NCBI RefSeq assembly: GCF_003977685.1
Contig: NZ_RYZH01000018.1
Coordinates: forward strand, 52,967 to 116,966
Source of the DNA: Tautonia sociabilis
GTDB lineage: Bacteria; Planctomycetota; Planctomycetia; Isosphaerales; Isosphaeraceae
Length of the DNA stretch: 64,000 nucleotides
Direction of reading: 5' to 3'
Shown: positions 16,294 to 25,912 of the stretch, piece by piece
How positions within the stretch are numbered: the first letter of the stretch is position 1
Layout of the letters: each line of letters starts with the position of its first letter
Notes under the pieces: model-generated
Seen by the model: only the letters and a program-made list of their open reading frames with translations
Told to the model about the DNA's origin: nothing
Database searches by the model: none
Program-made: the position numbers and the translations under genes

Positions 16294-17130
16294 TCAGCCC
16301 TCGTCTCCCGATTCCAGCTCGCGGATCCAGATGTTCCGGAACCGAACAGGGTTGCCGTGGTCCTGGAGCATGAGCGGCCCCTTCGGCCCGTGCGGGGAGT
16401 ACTCCGCGACCGCCCGGAAGGCGACGGCGCCGAGCAACGCCCGGCGGTGATGGACAAGCACCCCGTTGTGGAAGACGGTGGCGTAGGCGGGCGAGGCGAC
16501 CGATCCATCGTCGTTGAAGCGAGGGGCCTCGAAGACGATGTCCATCGTCTGCCACTGGCCGGGAGGGCGGCAGGCGTTGACCAGCGGCGGGTACTGCCCG
16601 TAGATGGCGGCGGTCTGGCCGTCGGGGTAGGTCTGGTTCTCGAAGCAGTCGAGCACCTGGATCTCGTACCTCCCGAAGAGCATGATGCCGCTGTTTCCCC
16701 GGCCCTGGCCGGTGCCGGAGGCCGGCTCGGGAGTGGCGAACTCGACGTGGAGCTGGCAGTCGCCGAACTCCTGTTTGGTGACGATCGAGCCGGAACGGGG
16801 GGCGATCACCATGGCGCCGTCCTCGACCGACCAAGGGGCCGGCCGGCCGTCGGGGAGCTGCCAGGCGGACAGGTCGGTGCCGTCGAAGAGGACGACGGCG
16901 TCGGACGGGGGCCTCCCGGGGGCGTCCTGGGTGCTGGCGGTGCCGGGATCGATCACCGGCGGCTGGGGCCGAGTGCCGTCGTGGACCCGATACGGACTGC
17001 CGGGGAGGAAGGGAGTGTCGTCGTAGCCGAGCTTGGCCGAGTCCTGGGACATGGCGACCTCCAGGGCGAGGGCGCCCGTTGCGGTCAGGGCGATCGCGGC
17101 GGCGATCCGGGAGAGGGTCCGACGGCGCAT
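16294..17130 (-). CDS. Secreted DUF1080 (3-keto-disaccharide hydrolase-like) protein
   Basis: This 278-residue protein has an N-terminal signal (RIAAAIALTATGALAL). A DUF1080 concanavalin-like jelly-roll domain follows, spanning about residues 75-270. Recognisable family segments are VVLFDGTDLSAW, a WSVEDGAMVI strand, NSGIMLFGRYEIQVLD and the C-terminal VRFRNIWIREL. Family members cleave 3-ketoglycosides or related glucosides outside the cytoplasm, in line with Gfo/Idh/MocA oxidation of sugars in planctomycetes. GGAG lies nine bases upstream of ATG 17130. It is the last gene of a minus-strand run. Confidence 0.88.
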   Translation of the reverse strand: MRRRTLSRIAAAIALTATGALALEVAMSQDSAKLGYDDTPFLPGSPYRVHDGTRPQPPVIDPGTASTQDAPGRPPSDAVVLFDGTDLSAWQLPDGRPAPWSVEDGAMVIAPRSGSIVTKQEFGDCQLHVEFATPEPASGTGQGRGNSGIMLFGRYEIQVLDCFENQTYPDGQTAAIYGQYPPLVNACRPPGQWQTMDIVFEAPRFNDDGSVASPAYATVFHNGVLVHHRRALLGAVAFRAVAEYSPHGPKGPLMLQDHGNPVRFRNIWIRELESGDEG

Positions 17131-17250
17131 GGTGAGCGACTCCGGGGGGGGGAGGGAACGGCGGGCGCGACCCGGCCCGATCGAGTCGGCTCGACCGATT
17201 CTAGCCGCCCTCGACGGGCGGGGCCACGGGGCCCTCGGGCTCCCCGGGCG

Positions 17251-17817
17251 TCACGCCTTCGGGCCGATCCCCAGCTCCTCGGCGTGAGGAGCCAGGGCGT
17301 CGATGATCAGTTGGATGTGCTCCTCGATCGGCACTCCCAGGCCCTCGACGCCGAGGCGGACCTCATCGCGGTCGACCTTGGCGGCGAAGGCGCGATCCCT
17401 CAGCTTCTTCTTCACACTGGAGGGAGCAAGCGAGGTGATGCCGTCGGGGCGCACAAGGCAGCAGGCCACCACAAAGCCGGTCAGCTCGTCGCAGGCCAGC
17501 AGGGCCCGGTCGAGCGGGGACTCGGCGGGAACTCCCCAGCGGGTGAAGTGGGCGGAGATGGCGTGAGCGATCTCGGGCTCGCCGTGGTCCTCCAGCCAGG
17601 AGACGATCCGGCGGGGATGCTCTTCGGGCCACCGGTCGTAGTCGGCGTCGTGCAGCAGACCGGTGATCGCCCAGCGTTCCTCGACGGCCTCGCCGCCCCC
17701 GTAGCGGTGGGCGGCCTTCCGCAGCACGACCTCGACCGCCCGGGCGTGAGCCAGCAGCGAGGGGGAGGAGGTCCACTCGCCGAGCAGACGCCTCGCCTCG
17801 TCGTAGGAGATACCCAT
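17251..17817 (-). CDS. HD-domain phosphohydrolase family protein
   Basis: This 188-residue protein has an HD-fold signature: a helix with ARAVEVVLRKAAHRYGG, then ITGLLHDADYDRWPEEHP carrying the His-Asp pair, and AISAHFTRWG. It resembles small HD hydrolases annotated as HDIG or predicted metal-dependent phosphohydrolases, which act on nucleotides or related phosphoesters in the cytoplasm. ATG 17817 with GGAG upstream starts after the M20 gene stop, which lies 20 bases before it, so the two are likely co-transcribed. The open frame continues through the M20 gene in the wrong register. The substrate is unknown. Confidence 0.85.
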   Translation of the reverse strand: MGISYDEARRLLGEWTSSPSLLAHARAVEVVLRKAAHRYGGGEAVEERWAITGLLHDADYDRWPEEHPRRIVSWLEDHGEPEIAHAISAHFTRWGVPAESPLDRALLACDELTGFVVACCLVRPDGITSLAPSSVKKKLRDRAFAAKVDRDEVRLGVEGLGVPIEEHIQLIIDALAPHAEELGIGPKA

Positions 17818-17837
17818 TTGACCAGATCTCCTCGCGA

Positions 17838-19154
17838 TTAGCGCGCTCCCCCGGACGCTCCCGCCGGCAGGAGCTCGACCAGGGCGGCGGTCATCGCCCG
17901 GATTCCGGTCGGGATGGCGGACGTCGCGTCGGGGGCGAAGAGGGGGGAATGAAGCGAGGGCAGGGGGGCGCCGCCGTCTTTCGCCTCCTGGTAGCGGTCG
18001 GGGGGGACGGCGCCAAGCCAGAACATGAAGCTGGGAATGGCACCATCGAGGCTGAAGAGGCCGAAGTCCTCGGCCCCCATGACGGGCTCGGCGGGCACGA
18101 CGTTCTCCGGGCCCAGGGCCTCCCCGATGGCGGGGACGACCCGGGAGACGAGGGCGTCGTCGTTGACCGTCGGCGGGGTCGAGTCGCCGATGGTGATGGT
18201 GGGCTCGGGGGCCTGGTGGGCTTCCGCGAGGGCGATCGAGCGGCGGCGGATGCCGTCGATGAGCTGGTCCATGACCTCGGACGAATACGACCGGAGCGTG
18301 AGCTGCAGCGCGACCTCGGGAGGGATGATGTTGTGCTTCGAGCCGCCGTGGATCGAGCCGACGGTGAGGACGGCCGGGTCGGTGGGGGCCACCTCCCGGC
18401 TGACGATCGTCTGCAGCTCCATCACGAGCGAGGAGGCCAGGACGATGGGGTCGACCGTCCGGTGCGGGTAGGCGCCGTGGCCCCCCTTGCCCCGGACGGT
18501 GATATCGACGCTGGAAACACTCGCCAGCGCGGGGCCGGGGCAATAGGCGACGACACCGGCGGGGACGTCGGAGGCGACATGGAGGGCCAGGGCGAAATCT
18601 GGCCGGGGGAAGCGTTCGTAGAGCCCGTCCTCGAGCATGGCCTTTGCCCCGCCGACACGCTCCTCGGCCGGCTGGCCGACGAGGACGACGGTGCCCGACC
18701 AGGAGTCGCGATGCGAGGAAAGCCAGCGGGCCGAGCCGACGAAGCAGGTCATGTGCACATCGTGGCCGCAGGCGTGCATCACGCCGACCGTCTCGCCCGC
18801 GTCGTCTGAGGTCCGGACGGTGCTGGCGAACGGCAGCCCGGTCTCCTCGACGACGGGAAGGGCATCGAGGTCGGTGCGGACGAGCACGGTCGCCCCCTGG
18901 CCGTTGCGGATCACGCCGACGACGCCGAAGCCGCCGATGCCGGTCGCCACCTCGTCGACCCCCGCCTCCTTCAGCTCGGCGGCGATCCGACGCGCCGTCT
19001 CCTCCTCGTGATAGGACAGCTCGGGATGGGAATGCAGGTGGCGATAGAGGCCGAGCAGGCCGTCGAGCTCCGCGTTGAGCCACGCCGAGTCGGCGCCGGG
19101 GGAGGCGGGCGGGGCGATCGGCAGGAGCAGGAGCAGGGCGAGCAGCGCGGTCAT
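17838..19154 (-). CDS. Secreted M20-family amidohydrolase
   Basis: This 438-residue protein has a signal peptide (ALLALLLLLPIAPPA) and a complete M20D amidohydrolase domain. Metal-site and catalytic segments in order are HACGHDVHMT, GQPAEER, FALALHVASD, GGHGAYPH in the dimerisation/lid domain, VMGAEDFG and a C-terminal HSPLF. Homologues hydrolyse N-acyl or aminoacyl-aromatic amides, such as hippurate or indole-acetyl amino acids. The ATG at 19154 has CGGAG eight bases upstream. It forms an operon with the HD gene downstream and follows the TPR gene by 33 bases. A periplasmic scavenging role is likely. Confidence 0.92.
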   Translation of the reverse strand: MTALLALLLLLPIAPPASPGADSAWLNAELDGLLGLYRHLHSHPELSYHEEETARRIAAELKEAGVDEVATGIGGFGVVGVIRNGQGATVLVRTDLDALPVVEETGLPFASTVRTSDDAGETVGVMHACGHDVHMTCFVGSARWLSSHRDSWSGTVVLVGQPAEERVGGAKAMLEDGLYERFPRPDFALALHVASDVPAGVVAYCPGPALASVSSVDITVRGKGGHGAYPHRTVDPIVLASSLVMELQTIVSREVAPTDPAVLTVGSIHGGSKHNIIPPEVALQLTLRSYSSEVMDQLIDGIRRRSIALAEAHQAPEPTITIGDSTPPTVNDDALVSRVVPAIGEALGPENVVPAEPVMGAEDFGLFSLDGAIPSFMFWLGAVPPDRYQEAKDGGAPLPSLHSPLFAPDATSAIPTGIRAMTAALVELLPAGASGGAR

Positions 19155-19187
19155 CGGCGGGGCTCCGGAGGGGGGGCGATCGAGGGG

Positions 19188-19508
19188 TCAGTCCAGGCCC
19201 ATCTGCATCATGCGGGCGCGGGCCATGGCTTCCTCGGCCTCGGGGATGCGTCCGCAACGCTGGCAGATGACGGAGAGGGCGGTGTAGCTGAAGGGGTCGT
19301 TGGGCTCGAGCTCGACGACCCGCTGGGCATGCATCAGGGCGTCGTCGAAGCGGCCGGTGTCGGCGCAGAGGCGGGCGAGCAGCCCGTGAGAGAGGGCGTG
19401 TCGGGGGTCGGCCTCGACGGCCTCTTCGAGCTTCGCGATGGCGGCGTCCTTGTCGCCGGCGTCGCGCAGGTCGACGGCCTGATCGTACAACTCGTTCGGG
19501 GAGGGCAT
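19188..19508 (-). CDS. Small tetratricopeptide-repeat protein
   Basis: This 106-residue protein is built of about three TPR units: LYDQAVDLRDAGDKDAAI, HALSHGLLARLCADTGRF and PFSYTALSVICQRCGRI, with the canonical small/large residue pattern. A C-terminal CQRC pair is present. ATG 19508 follows GGAG at eight bases; the longer open frame has no ribosome-binding site. It starts 110 bases downstream of the large ATPase gene and precedes the M20 gene. It probably mediates protein-protein contacts; the partner is unknown, with the ATPase the nearest candidate. Confidence 0.8.
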   Translation of the reverse strand: MPSPNELYDQAVDLRDAGDKDAAIAKLEEAVEADPRHALSHGLLARLCADTGRFDDALMHAQRVVELEPNDPFSYTALSVICQRCGRIPEAEEAMARARMMQMGLD

Positions 19509-19618
19509 GGGCCGGGCTCCGTCTCGGTCGTCGCGGCCCCGTCGGGAGCGGGGCCGGGGGAGGTCGGGTCGTCGGGCCATTCTACCCGGCCCGACGAGGC
19601 CCGCCAGGGTGGGACCAA

Positions 19619-22600
19619 TCACGGCCCGAGGCCCCCGGCCGCCGGGACGGCGGGGCGAGGCTCCTCGGCCCGATCCGGCCCGACGATCGAGAGCCGACGG
19701 GCCCGGCCCTCCTCCCAGAGGCGGGCGTAGCGGTCGAGGTGGCAGGAGAAGATCACCACCTGGAGGGAACTCGCCACCTCGGTGAGCACATCGAGGGCCT
19801 CACCGTGCCGGTCGGGATCGGTATGGGCGAGCGGGTCGTCGAGCAGGATCATCTGGCGGGCGTCCTGGGAGAGCAGAACGCCGAGCTGGAGGCGGCAGGC
19901 CAGGGCCACCTGCTCTCGGGTCCCTCGGGAGAAGAGCTCTAGCGCCCGGGCGAGGCCGGAGGCGTCGGCCAGGGCGGAGACGGGGGAGAGGGAGTCGGGA
20001 TCGAGCGTGACCGACCGGACGTTCCGGCCCGAGAGCCGTTCGACCCATCGGGCCGAGAGCCCCTCGACCTGTCGGGCCACGTCCCGGGAGCAATCCGACT
20101 CGACCTCGCCGAGGATACGATCGAGCAGCCGCCAGGCGGAGGCGTCGCGATCGAGCAGGGCGAATCGAGCCCTCGTCTCGTCCAGCTTCTCCGAGGCCTC
20201 GGCGAGCCGGGTGTCGAGCCCATCGGCGCCGAGCAGCTCCAGTTCCCGGAGCAGGACGGCCAGATCCTGTTCGCTCTGGCGGCATCGCTCGGCGTTCTCC
20301 CTGCGGAGCGACTCGAAGGCGTCATCATCGGCGGTCGGATCCGATCCGAGTTCCTCCCGAAGCAGGAGGACCCGGGCCTCGGCGCGGTGGAGATCGCGGC
20401 GAAGGTCGTCGAGGAGGGCGGCGCGATCCCCGGGAGAGCCGCCGTCGTCGCCTTCCGCCGCCAGCTCGTCGAGCCGACGGCGGGCGGCGTCTCGGGAGGC
20501 GATCGCGGCGGCTCGATCTCGATCAAGCTCGGCAAGCGCGGAGGCGGCCGAGTCTCGGCGGCGGCGATGTTGCTCGACCTCGTTCTCGATCGCCTGGCGA
20601 CGGAGACGGACGGCCTGCGCGGTGGTGCCGGGCGGATCAGCGTCCCAGACGATCAGCTTCTGCCGGATCGAGGAGATGTGGTACCGGAGGTCGGACGCGG
20701 CGTTGGGGTCATCGCCGCTCTCCTCCGACAGCAGCCGATCGGCGTCCTGGAGGCGGGCCCTCGCCTCGACGAGACGATCCCGGGTTCGATCCACCTCGAG
20801 CTGGGCCGTTTCGAGCGTCAGCCTGGCCTCGTCGAGGGTTTGCCTCGCCTGGTTGACCTGGCGATCCGCCTCGGCGAGGTCGGCGACCGGCCCCGGATCG
20901 ACGTCGCCTCCCATCGCGTCGAGTCGATCGCGGGCGACGGCGAGGGCTCGATCGGCGGCGTCCGCATCCGATCGAAGTGTCTCGATCGAAGGATGGTCCT
21001 CCGGTTCCCCCTCGTCGAGGTCGGCCGGGAGGGTCAAGGAGGCGAGCTGTTGGTCGATCTCGTCGCGACGACGTCGCAGCGACTCGGCCGTTCCGGCCGA
21101 CAGCAGGGCCGCCAGCTCGGCATCGAGCGCGGTTCGTCGGTCGGCCCGGAACCGCCTCGCCTCCAGGTCCTCGACCGAACCGGCACCGAAGCTCGCGAGG
21201 AGGTCGCGGAAGGCCTGGCGGTCGGCCTCGAGCCGGCGACGGCGTTCCTCGGGAGCGGCCGAGGTGCGGGAGATCGCAACGCGGCCGACTCCCTCGATTT
21301 CCAGGATCAGGCTCCCGATCGCCCGGGCGTCGATCGCTCCCCCGGCGGCGATGGCGATGGGATCGCCCTCCTCCTCGGAATCGGCCGAGAGGCGGGCGGA
21401 GATGGGGCGATCGGCCTCGAAGCGGAGCGAGAGAGCGTCCGCCTCGAGCGCGGCGGCCCGGGCGTCGAGTTCGGCCGATCGGGAACGGAGCTCCCGGAGC
21501 TGGTCCTCGGTTGGGATCGGTTCGTCATCCGGAGAACCGAGGGCCGATCGCTCGGCCAGTCGGGCGTTGATCTGTTCGAGCGTCCGGTCGAGGCGATCGG
21601 CTTCGGCGCGGAGGAGCCGGTGTTGGGCCCGTTGGTATCGGACTCGGGCGGCGAGGGCTCGGGCGTTGGCGTCTCGGACGGCCCTGGTCAGCTCGGCACG
21701 CTGGGAGAGGATGCGGTCGGCCTCCGCTCGGGCAAGGGCCTCCTGCGCGGAGGAGACGATCCGGGACGCCTCGTTTCGGGCCGCCTCGGCCCGAGAGAGG
21801 GTCCGGGCGGCCTCCTGTTCCTCGGCGAGGCGGGCGGAGCGCGCCCGGTCGGCGTCGTCCAGGCGATTGAGCCGGTCGAGCAGCACGGCAAGCTCGTCGA
21901 GGTGGGAGGCGACCTCCGCTCGGCGATGCTCGGCGGCCTGGAGGTCGGCTTCGGCCCGGCCGGCCTCCTCGGCGAGCGAGGAAGCGCGGGGTTCAAGCTC
22001 GGCGAGACGAGTCTCGGCGGCGTTGGCCTCCTCGGCGGCGAGCAGCAGGCGGCGATGGTCGCGATCGGCCCGGTCGACGGCGTCCTGGAGACGGCGGAGT
22101 TCGTCCTCCGCGGCCCGGAGTGTCTCCAGGCGGCGCCGGTACGCCTCCCGGTCGGCTCGTCGGCGATCGGCCTGCTCGGCGAGTCGGTCGCGTTCCTGAC
22201 GGTGGAGGCGGTGTTCCGCTTCGAGTCGACGATACTCCTCGACGCGTCGGGAGAGCTCGTCCTGGCGCTGGGAGAGTTCGAGCCAGCGGGTTTCCGCCTC
22301 CCGGCGGGCGAGCTCGGCGAGCTGAAGCTCGGATCCGACCCGGACCTGTCGGTTGACGGGGGTGAAGGACTTCGCGACCTGATCGGCCACCAGCCGTCGG
22401 GCGAGGGCGAACGGGCCGGTCGCCTCGGTGGCCTGGAGGCGGTCGGCCAGGCTGGCTCCCAGGATCGAGGAGGGGGAGAGCCGGCCGTTCCGGGAGGGGG
22501 TGTCGAACAGTCGGGTCGGGTCGACCTGGGGGCTCCAGAGTTCGAGCAGCAGACGGCCGGCGGCCCCATCCGAGTCGAGCCAGCGGGTGAGCTCCTCCTC

Positions 22601-22945
22601 GGCCGACTTGCCCCGGTGGCGGAGGGCCCAGCGGTTCCCCTCCCGCCGTTCGAGGCGGGCGGAGGGCTCGTGGATGAAGGTCTTGGCGAGCCGCCACTCG
22701 CCGTCGGGGCGGGAGAGGACGAGTTCCGCGGTCGGGCCGCATCCCTCGACGCCCCAGGGCTCGAGCTGTCGGAGGTCTCGGTCCTTTGAGGAATGCTTGA
22801 CCGTCAACGCGGCGATGATCGCCCCGCAGAGGGTTGACTTGCCGACGCCGTTCGGGCCGACGACCACGTTCAGGCCGGGGTCCAGTTCCAGGTCAAGCGC
22901 GTGATGGCAGGCCCAGTGCTGCAATCGGATCGATCGGAGGAACAT
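19619..22945 (-). CDS. SMC/Rad50-like (YhaN-type) coiled-coil ATPase
   Basis: This 1108-residue protein has an N-terminal ABC half site with Walker A GPNGVGKST near residue 35. About 750 residues of Arg/Glu/Ala-rich coiled coil follow. The C-terminal half site carries the signature LFSRGTREQVALACRL, Walker B QMILLDDPLAHTD and a late VVIFSCH switch. The SRGTREQ signature is closer to YhaN/RecF-type ATPases than to SbcC. I find no Cys-x-x-Cys zinc hook in the coiled-coil apex. No SbcD/YhaO nuclease gene is adjacent. The likely role is DNA end handling or repair, or another SMC-like function. There is no obvious ribosome-binding site at ATG 22945. Confidence 0.85.
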   Translation of the reverse strand: MFLRSIRLQHWACHHALDLELDPGLNVVVGPNGVGKSTLCGAIIAALTVKHSSKDRDLRQLEPWGVEGCGPTAELVLSRPDGEWRLAKTFIHEPSARLERREGNRWALRHRGKSAEEELTRWLDSDGAAGRLLLELWSPQVDPTRLFDTPSRNGRLSPSSILGASLADRLQATEATGPFALARRLVADQVAKSFTPVNRQVRVGSELQLAELARREAETRWLELSQRQDELSRRVEEYRRLEAEHRLHRQERDRLAEQADRRRADREAYRRRLETLRAAEDELRRLQDAVDRADRDHRRLLLAAEEANAAETRLAELEPRASSLAEEAGRAEADLQAAEHRRAEVASHLDELAVLLDRLNRLDDADRARSARLAEEQEAARTLSRAEAARNEASRIVSSAQEALARAEADRILSQRAELTRAVRDANARALAARVRYQRAQHRLLRAEADRLDRTLEQINARLAERSALGSPDDEPIPTEDQLRELRSRSAELDARAAALEADALSLRFEADRPISARLSADSEEEGDPIAIAAGGAIDARAIGSLILEIEGVGRVAISRTSAAPEERRRRLEADRQAFRDLLASFGAGSVEDLEARRFRADRRTALDAELAALLSAGTAESLRRRRDEIDQQLASLTLPADLDEGEPEDHPSIETLRSDADAADRALAVARDRLDAMGGDVDPGPVADLAEADRQVNQARQTLDEARLTLETAQLEVDRTRDRLVEARARLQDADRLLSEESGDDPNAASDLRYHISSIRQKLIVWDADPPGTTAQAVRLRRQAIENEVEQHRRRRDSAASALAELDRDRAAAIASRDAARRRLDELAAEGDDGGSPGDRAALLDDLRRDLHRAEARVLLLREELGSDPTADDDAFESLRRENAERCRQSEQDLAVLLRELELLGADGLDTRLAEASEKLDETRARFALLDRDASAWRLLDRILGEVESDCSRDVARQVEGLSARWVERLSGRNVRSVTLDPDSLSPVSALADASGLARALELFSRGTREQVALACRLQLGVLLSQDARQMILLDDPLAHTDPDRHGEALDVLTEVASSLQVVIFSCHLDRYARLWEEGRARRLSIVGPDRAEEPRPAVPAAGGLGP

Positions 22946-23220
22946 GGCGGGACGAGATCCGGGCGAGACTGCGGGGGACGCGGCTAGGAACGATCATCTC
23001 TGATCGATTCGACAAGAGCAACTCGATCGCGTTGACGCGATCGCATTGGGAAGGCGCCCAGGACCGCCGAGGACGACAATCGTCCCGTCCCTCCTTGAGC
23101 GCGGCGAGCTCAGGGGATCGCTGGCCCGTCAGGACGGGGAACAGGCCGGGACACCGAGTCGCTCAACGACAGCAATCGCAAGCGAGGTCGATCCCGGTCT
23201 CCCGGTCTTCCGGCTGGGGT

Positions 23221-25587
23221 TCAGCGGTCTCCCAGCGGGATCTTGGCCCAGTAGAGCTGGGTGCGGTCGCCCCGGATGCGAACGTCTTCGAGCAGGGCGC
23301 CGAGGTCGGGCTTGACGCGGTCGTAGAGGAGGCGCTTACCGTTGACCCGGATCTGGATGCGATCGTCGAAGTCGAAGTATTCGGGGTCGAGCCAGACGTC
23401 GAGCGCGGTGATGCCGCTGACAGTCAAACTCATGAGATTGCTCGCCTGGCTGACCTTGCACTGGAGGGTGGCGGGGTCGAGCTTTGTGCCGAAGACGTCG
23501 ACGGTCCCGGGATCGGGGGTATGGCCGGGGGAGAAGCCCCGAATGACGAGGCCGAAGTAACGGTCGTCGCCGGGGCGGGAGGCGACGACCTCGAACTGCT
23601 TGAGGCGGGGGGTCCGGGTGCGTCGGCTCATCCAGTCGAAGGCCGCAGGCAGCTCCTCAGGGAGGGGCTCGAGACCTCGCTTGAAGTATTCGACGTAGGT
23701 GACGTCCCAGGCTTTGCTGATCAGCCCCTTGACCATCTCGAAGACCATGGCGTCGGTCGAGGCCGTGGCCATGTCTCCGATGGCGACGTACAGGGGGACG
23801 AACTCGGCGTGCACCCGGGTCTTGCCGACGTGCTTGGCCGGCAGGCCGGAGAGGGTGACGGCCCCGGCGAAGACGTCGGGGTGGGCGAGGCCGATGTCCC
23901 AGGAGGCGTTGCCGCCGATCATCGACCCGGCGACGAAGATGCGGTCGGGGTCGATGGACAGCCGCTTGCGCGCGTCTCGCAGCGAGAGCAAGACGGCGGC
24001 GTGCTCGTCGGAGGAGTAGCGGTAGTCGGGCTCGTCGTCGGCCCTCAGGTACTCCGGGGCGATGACGATGAACCCGTGGCGGGCGGCCTCGGGGCCCCAC
24101 CAGTCCAGGGCCGAGCGTGCCCCCCGGCCGTCGTGCAGGGCGACCACCGCGGGGTAGGGCCGCATCGGGTGGTACTCGGGGGGGAGGAGCACGCCGTATT
24201 CGGTGGGAGTGACGTTGGGGTCGTCGATCACCCGAAGCATCGTCGGCTCCCCGGGTTTCGGCGGGTTGACGCTCGCCAGGGGGGGGAACAGGCGTCGGAT
24301 GAGCCGGGAGGCGGTCTCCAGGTCGACGGCGGCGGTGGGGGTCCCGTCGGCGGAGCTGACCCCGCCCTCGAGCTCCGAGCGGAGGCGATCCCGCTCGGCG
24401 GGGTCGGAGGAAGCGAGATAGGACAGGATGCGGTCTCGGGCGTCCCAGAGGGCTCGGACGGACTCGGCGTCATCGACGGCGTGCTCGGGGCCGACGACCC
24501 AGGAGGACAGGGCCCGGCAGAGGCGGACCTGAGGGGGGATCGGGGTCCCGTCCTCGCCGACCGCAGGGCGGGCGGGGGCGAGGCGGTCGGCGACGGCGTC
24601 GGGAACCGCGTCGATCGCCTGGAGGATCTCCGTGACGGCCGAGCCGAAGTCGCGCCGGAATTCCTCCGGGGAGGCAACCAGCGCGGCCCGGAGGTCGGAG
24701 CCGAACCGGCGATGACTCTCGGCTTCCTGCCGGATCTCCAGGAGCGTCCGCTCGAGGTCATCTCGGACGGTGACGGAGACTCCCTCGGCGTCGAACTCGG
24801 CCAGCCGGCGTTCGGCGCCGTTCGGCTGCCCGACGGCGATCATCCGGGAGGCCTCGGCGATCGCCTGCTCGGCCTGGAGGTCCCGGACGGTCGTGCGGAC
24901 CAGGGCGACGGTGCCGGAGAGCTCGGGGAAGCGGTCGCCGAGGCGGTCGAGCTCGGCGAGGGCCTCGTCGTACCACTTCGCCTGGATCAGAAAGCGGCCG
25001 ACCCGAAGGCGCTCGTTCTTGTTCGTCGGGTCGACGCGGTCGAGCAGGCCAAGGATCACCGAGCGGGGGACCTGGGAGGTGGCCACCTGGGAGACCCAGA
25101 AGCCGTCGATGCCGCGGAACTTGACGAGATCGGGGCCGATCTCGTTGATCGCCTGGGTCATGCGATTGCTGCGGAGCGACCGTCCGGAGTACCAGGAGTA
25201 CTCGAACGTCCGACGGCCGAGCTCGTCCCACTCCGAGGCCCGGATCCGGATGGCATGCGAGGGCATCTCGCCGCCATGGACCTCCAGGGGCTGAACCAGG
25301 GAGAAGCGCTCTTCCTTCTGCCGCTCGGAGGCCGGCTCGGGGACGATGCGGTCGACCTTGGTCTGGCGGATCACCGTGCGCTTGAGGCCGTCGTAGACGA
25401 TGATGTAGGCGTTGTCGCGCTCGGCGATGCCGGTGATCAGGCCGCCGTTCTTGAGCACGACCTGGTCGGCCCAGGCGGCCGGCCCGGGGGCGATCGCGAC
25501 GGCAAGCAGGGCGACCGCCACGGTCGGGGCCAGCAACGCGAGCGAGGGCGAGGGCGAGGGCGACCGCCTCGGGGACGAGCTGGTCAT
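23221..25587 (-). CDS. Secreted two-part protein with C-terminal alpha/beta-hydrolase-like domain
   Basis: ATG 25587 follows AAGGAGG and opens a 788-residue protein with a signal peptide (LALLAPTVAVALLAVAIA). The N-terminal half (to about residue 390) is a helical repeat-like region with WYDEALAELDRLGDRFPEL. The C-terminal half (about 400-650) is an alpha/beta-hydrolase fold, with YPAVVALHDGRGARSALDWW and HGFIVIAPEYLRAD. The expected nucleophile elbow reads VAGSMIGGNASWD; aligned with Gly-His-Ser-Met-Gly-Gly, the serine is displaced by one and methionine occupies the nucleophile position. It may be a non-catalytic relative. The extreme C-terminus forms a beta-rich tail. Its role is unknown. 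Confidence 0.78.
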   Translation of the reverse strand: MTSSSPRRSPSPSPSLALLAPTVAVALLAVAIAPGPAAWADQVVLKNGGLITGIAERDNAYIIVYDGLKRTVIRQTKVDRIVPEPASERQKEERFSLVQPLEVHGGEMPSHAIRIRASEWDELGRRTFEYSWYSGRSLRSNRMTQAINEIGPDLVKFRGIDGFWVSQVATSQVPRSVILGLLDRVDPTNKNERLRVGRFLIQAKWYDEALAELDRLGDRFPELSGTVALVRTTVRDLQAEQAIAEASRMIAVGQPNGAERRLAEFDAEGVSVTVRDDLERTLLEIRQEAESHRRFGSDLRAALVASPEEFRRDFGSAVTEILQAIDAVPDAVADRLAPARPAVGEDGTPIPPQVRLCRALSSWVVGPEHAVDDAESVRALWDARDRILSYLASSDPAERDRLRSELEGGVSSADGTPTAAVDLETASRLIRRLFPPLASVNPPKPGEPTMLRVIDDPNVTPTEYGVLLPPEYHPMRPYPAVVALHDGRGARSALDWWGPEAARHGFIVIAPEYLRADDEPDYRYSSDEHAAVLLSLRDARKRLSIDPDRIFVAGSMIGGNASWDIGLAHPDVFAGAVTLSGLPAKHVGKTRVHAEFVPLYVAIGDMATASTDAMVFEMVKGLISKAWDVTYVEYFKRGLEPLPEELPAAFDWMSRRTRTPRLKQFEVVASRPGDDRYFGLVIRGFSPGHTPDPGTVDVFGTKLDPATLQCKVSQASNLMSLTVSGITALDVWLDPEYFDFDDRIQIRVNGKRLLYDRVKPDLGALLEDVRIRGDRTQLYWAKIPLGDR

Positions 25588-25912
25588 CGGGCCTCCTTGG
25601 TCTTCCGATCGGGTCGAGCGGCCCGGGATCGGCCCGGTGCGGGCCGGAGGGGCCGGGATCGAGGGCAGGGAGCCTGGAGAGCCGGGGCTTCCTGAGATCG
25701 CCCGGGTTCGCGTCCGTTCGCAGGGCATCGAAGACCGGAGGGGGGCACCTCCCCGGCCGCCCCACCATTCTGGCCGCCGGGTCGACCGGGTCAAGCGGCC
25801 TCGATGCGAGACGGGCCGCGCCTCGCTGGCGGCGGGCGCGATCGCGACATACTCTGGGACGTCAGGCCACCGTCCCTTATTTCGTCGATCCGGACCCGAG
25901 AACCTCGCTCCG
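25588..25912. other. 325-bp divergent intergenic region
   Basis: This separates the minus-strand secreted hydrolase-like gene from the plus-strand zinc-ribbon gene. A TACTCT resembling a -10 box occurs near 25851, but without a good -35. I see nothing further. Confidence 0.4.
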
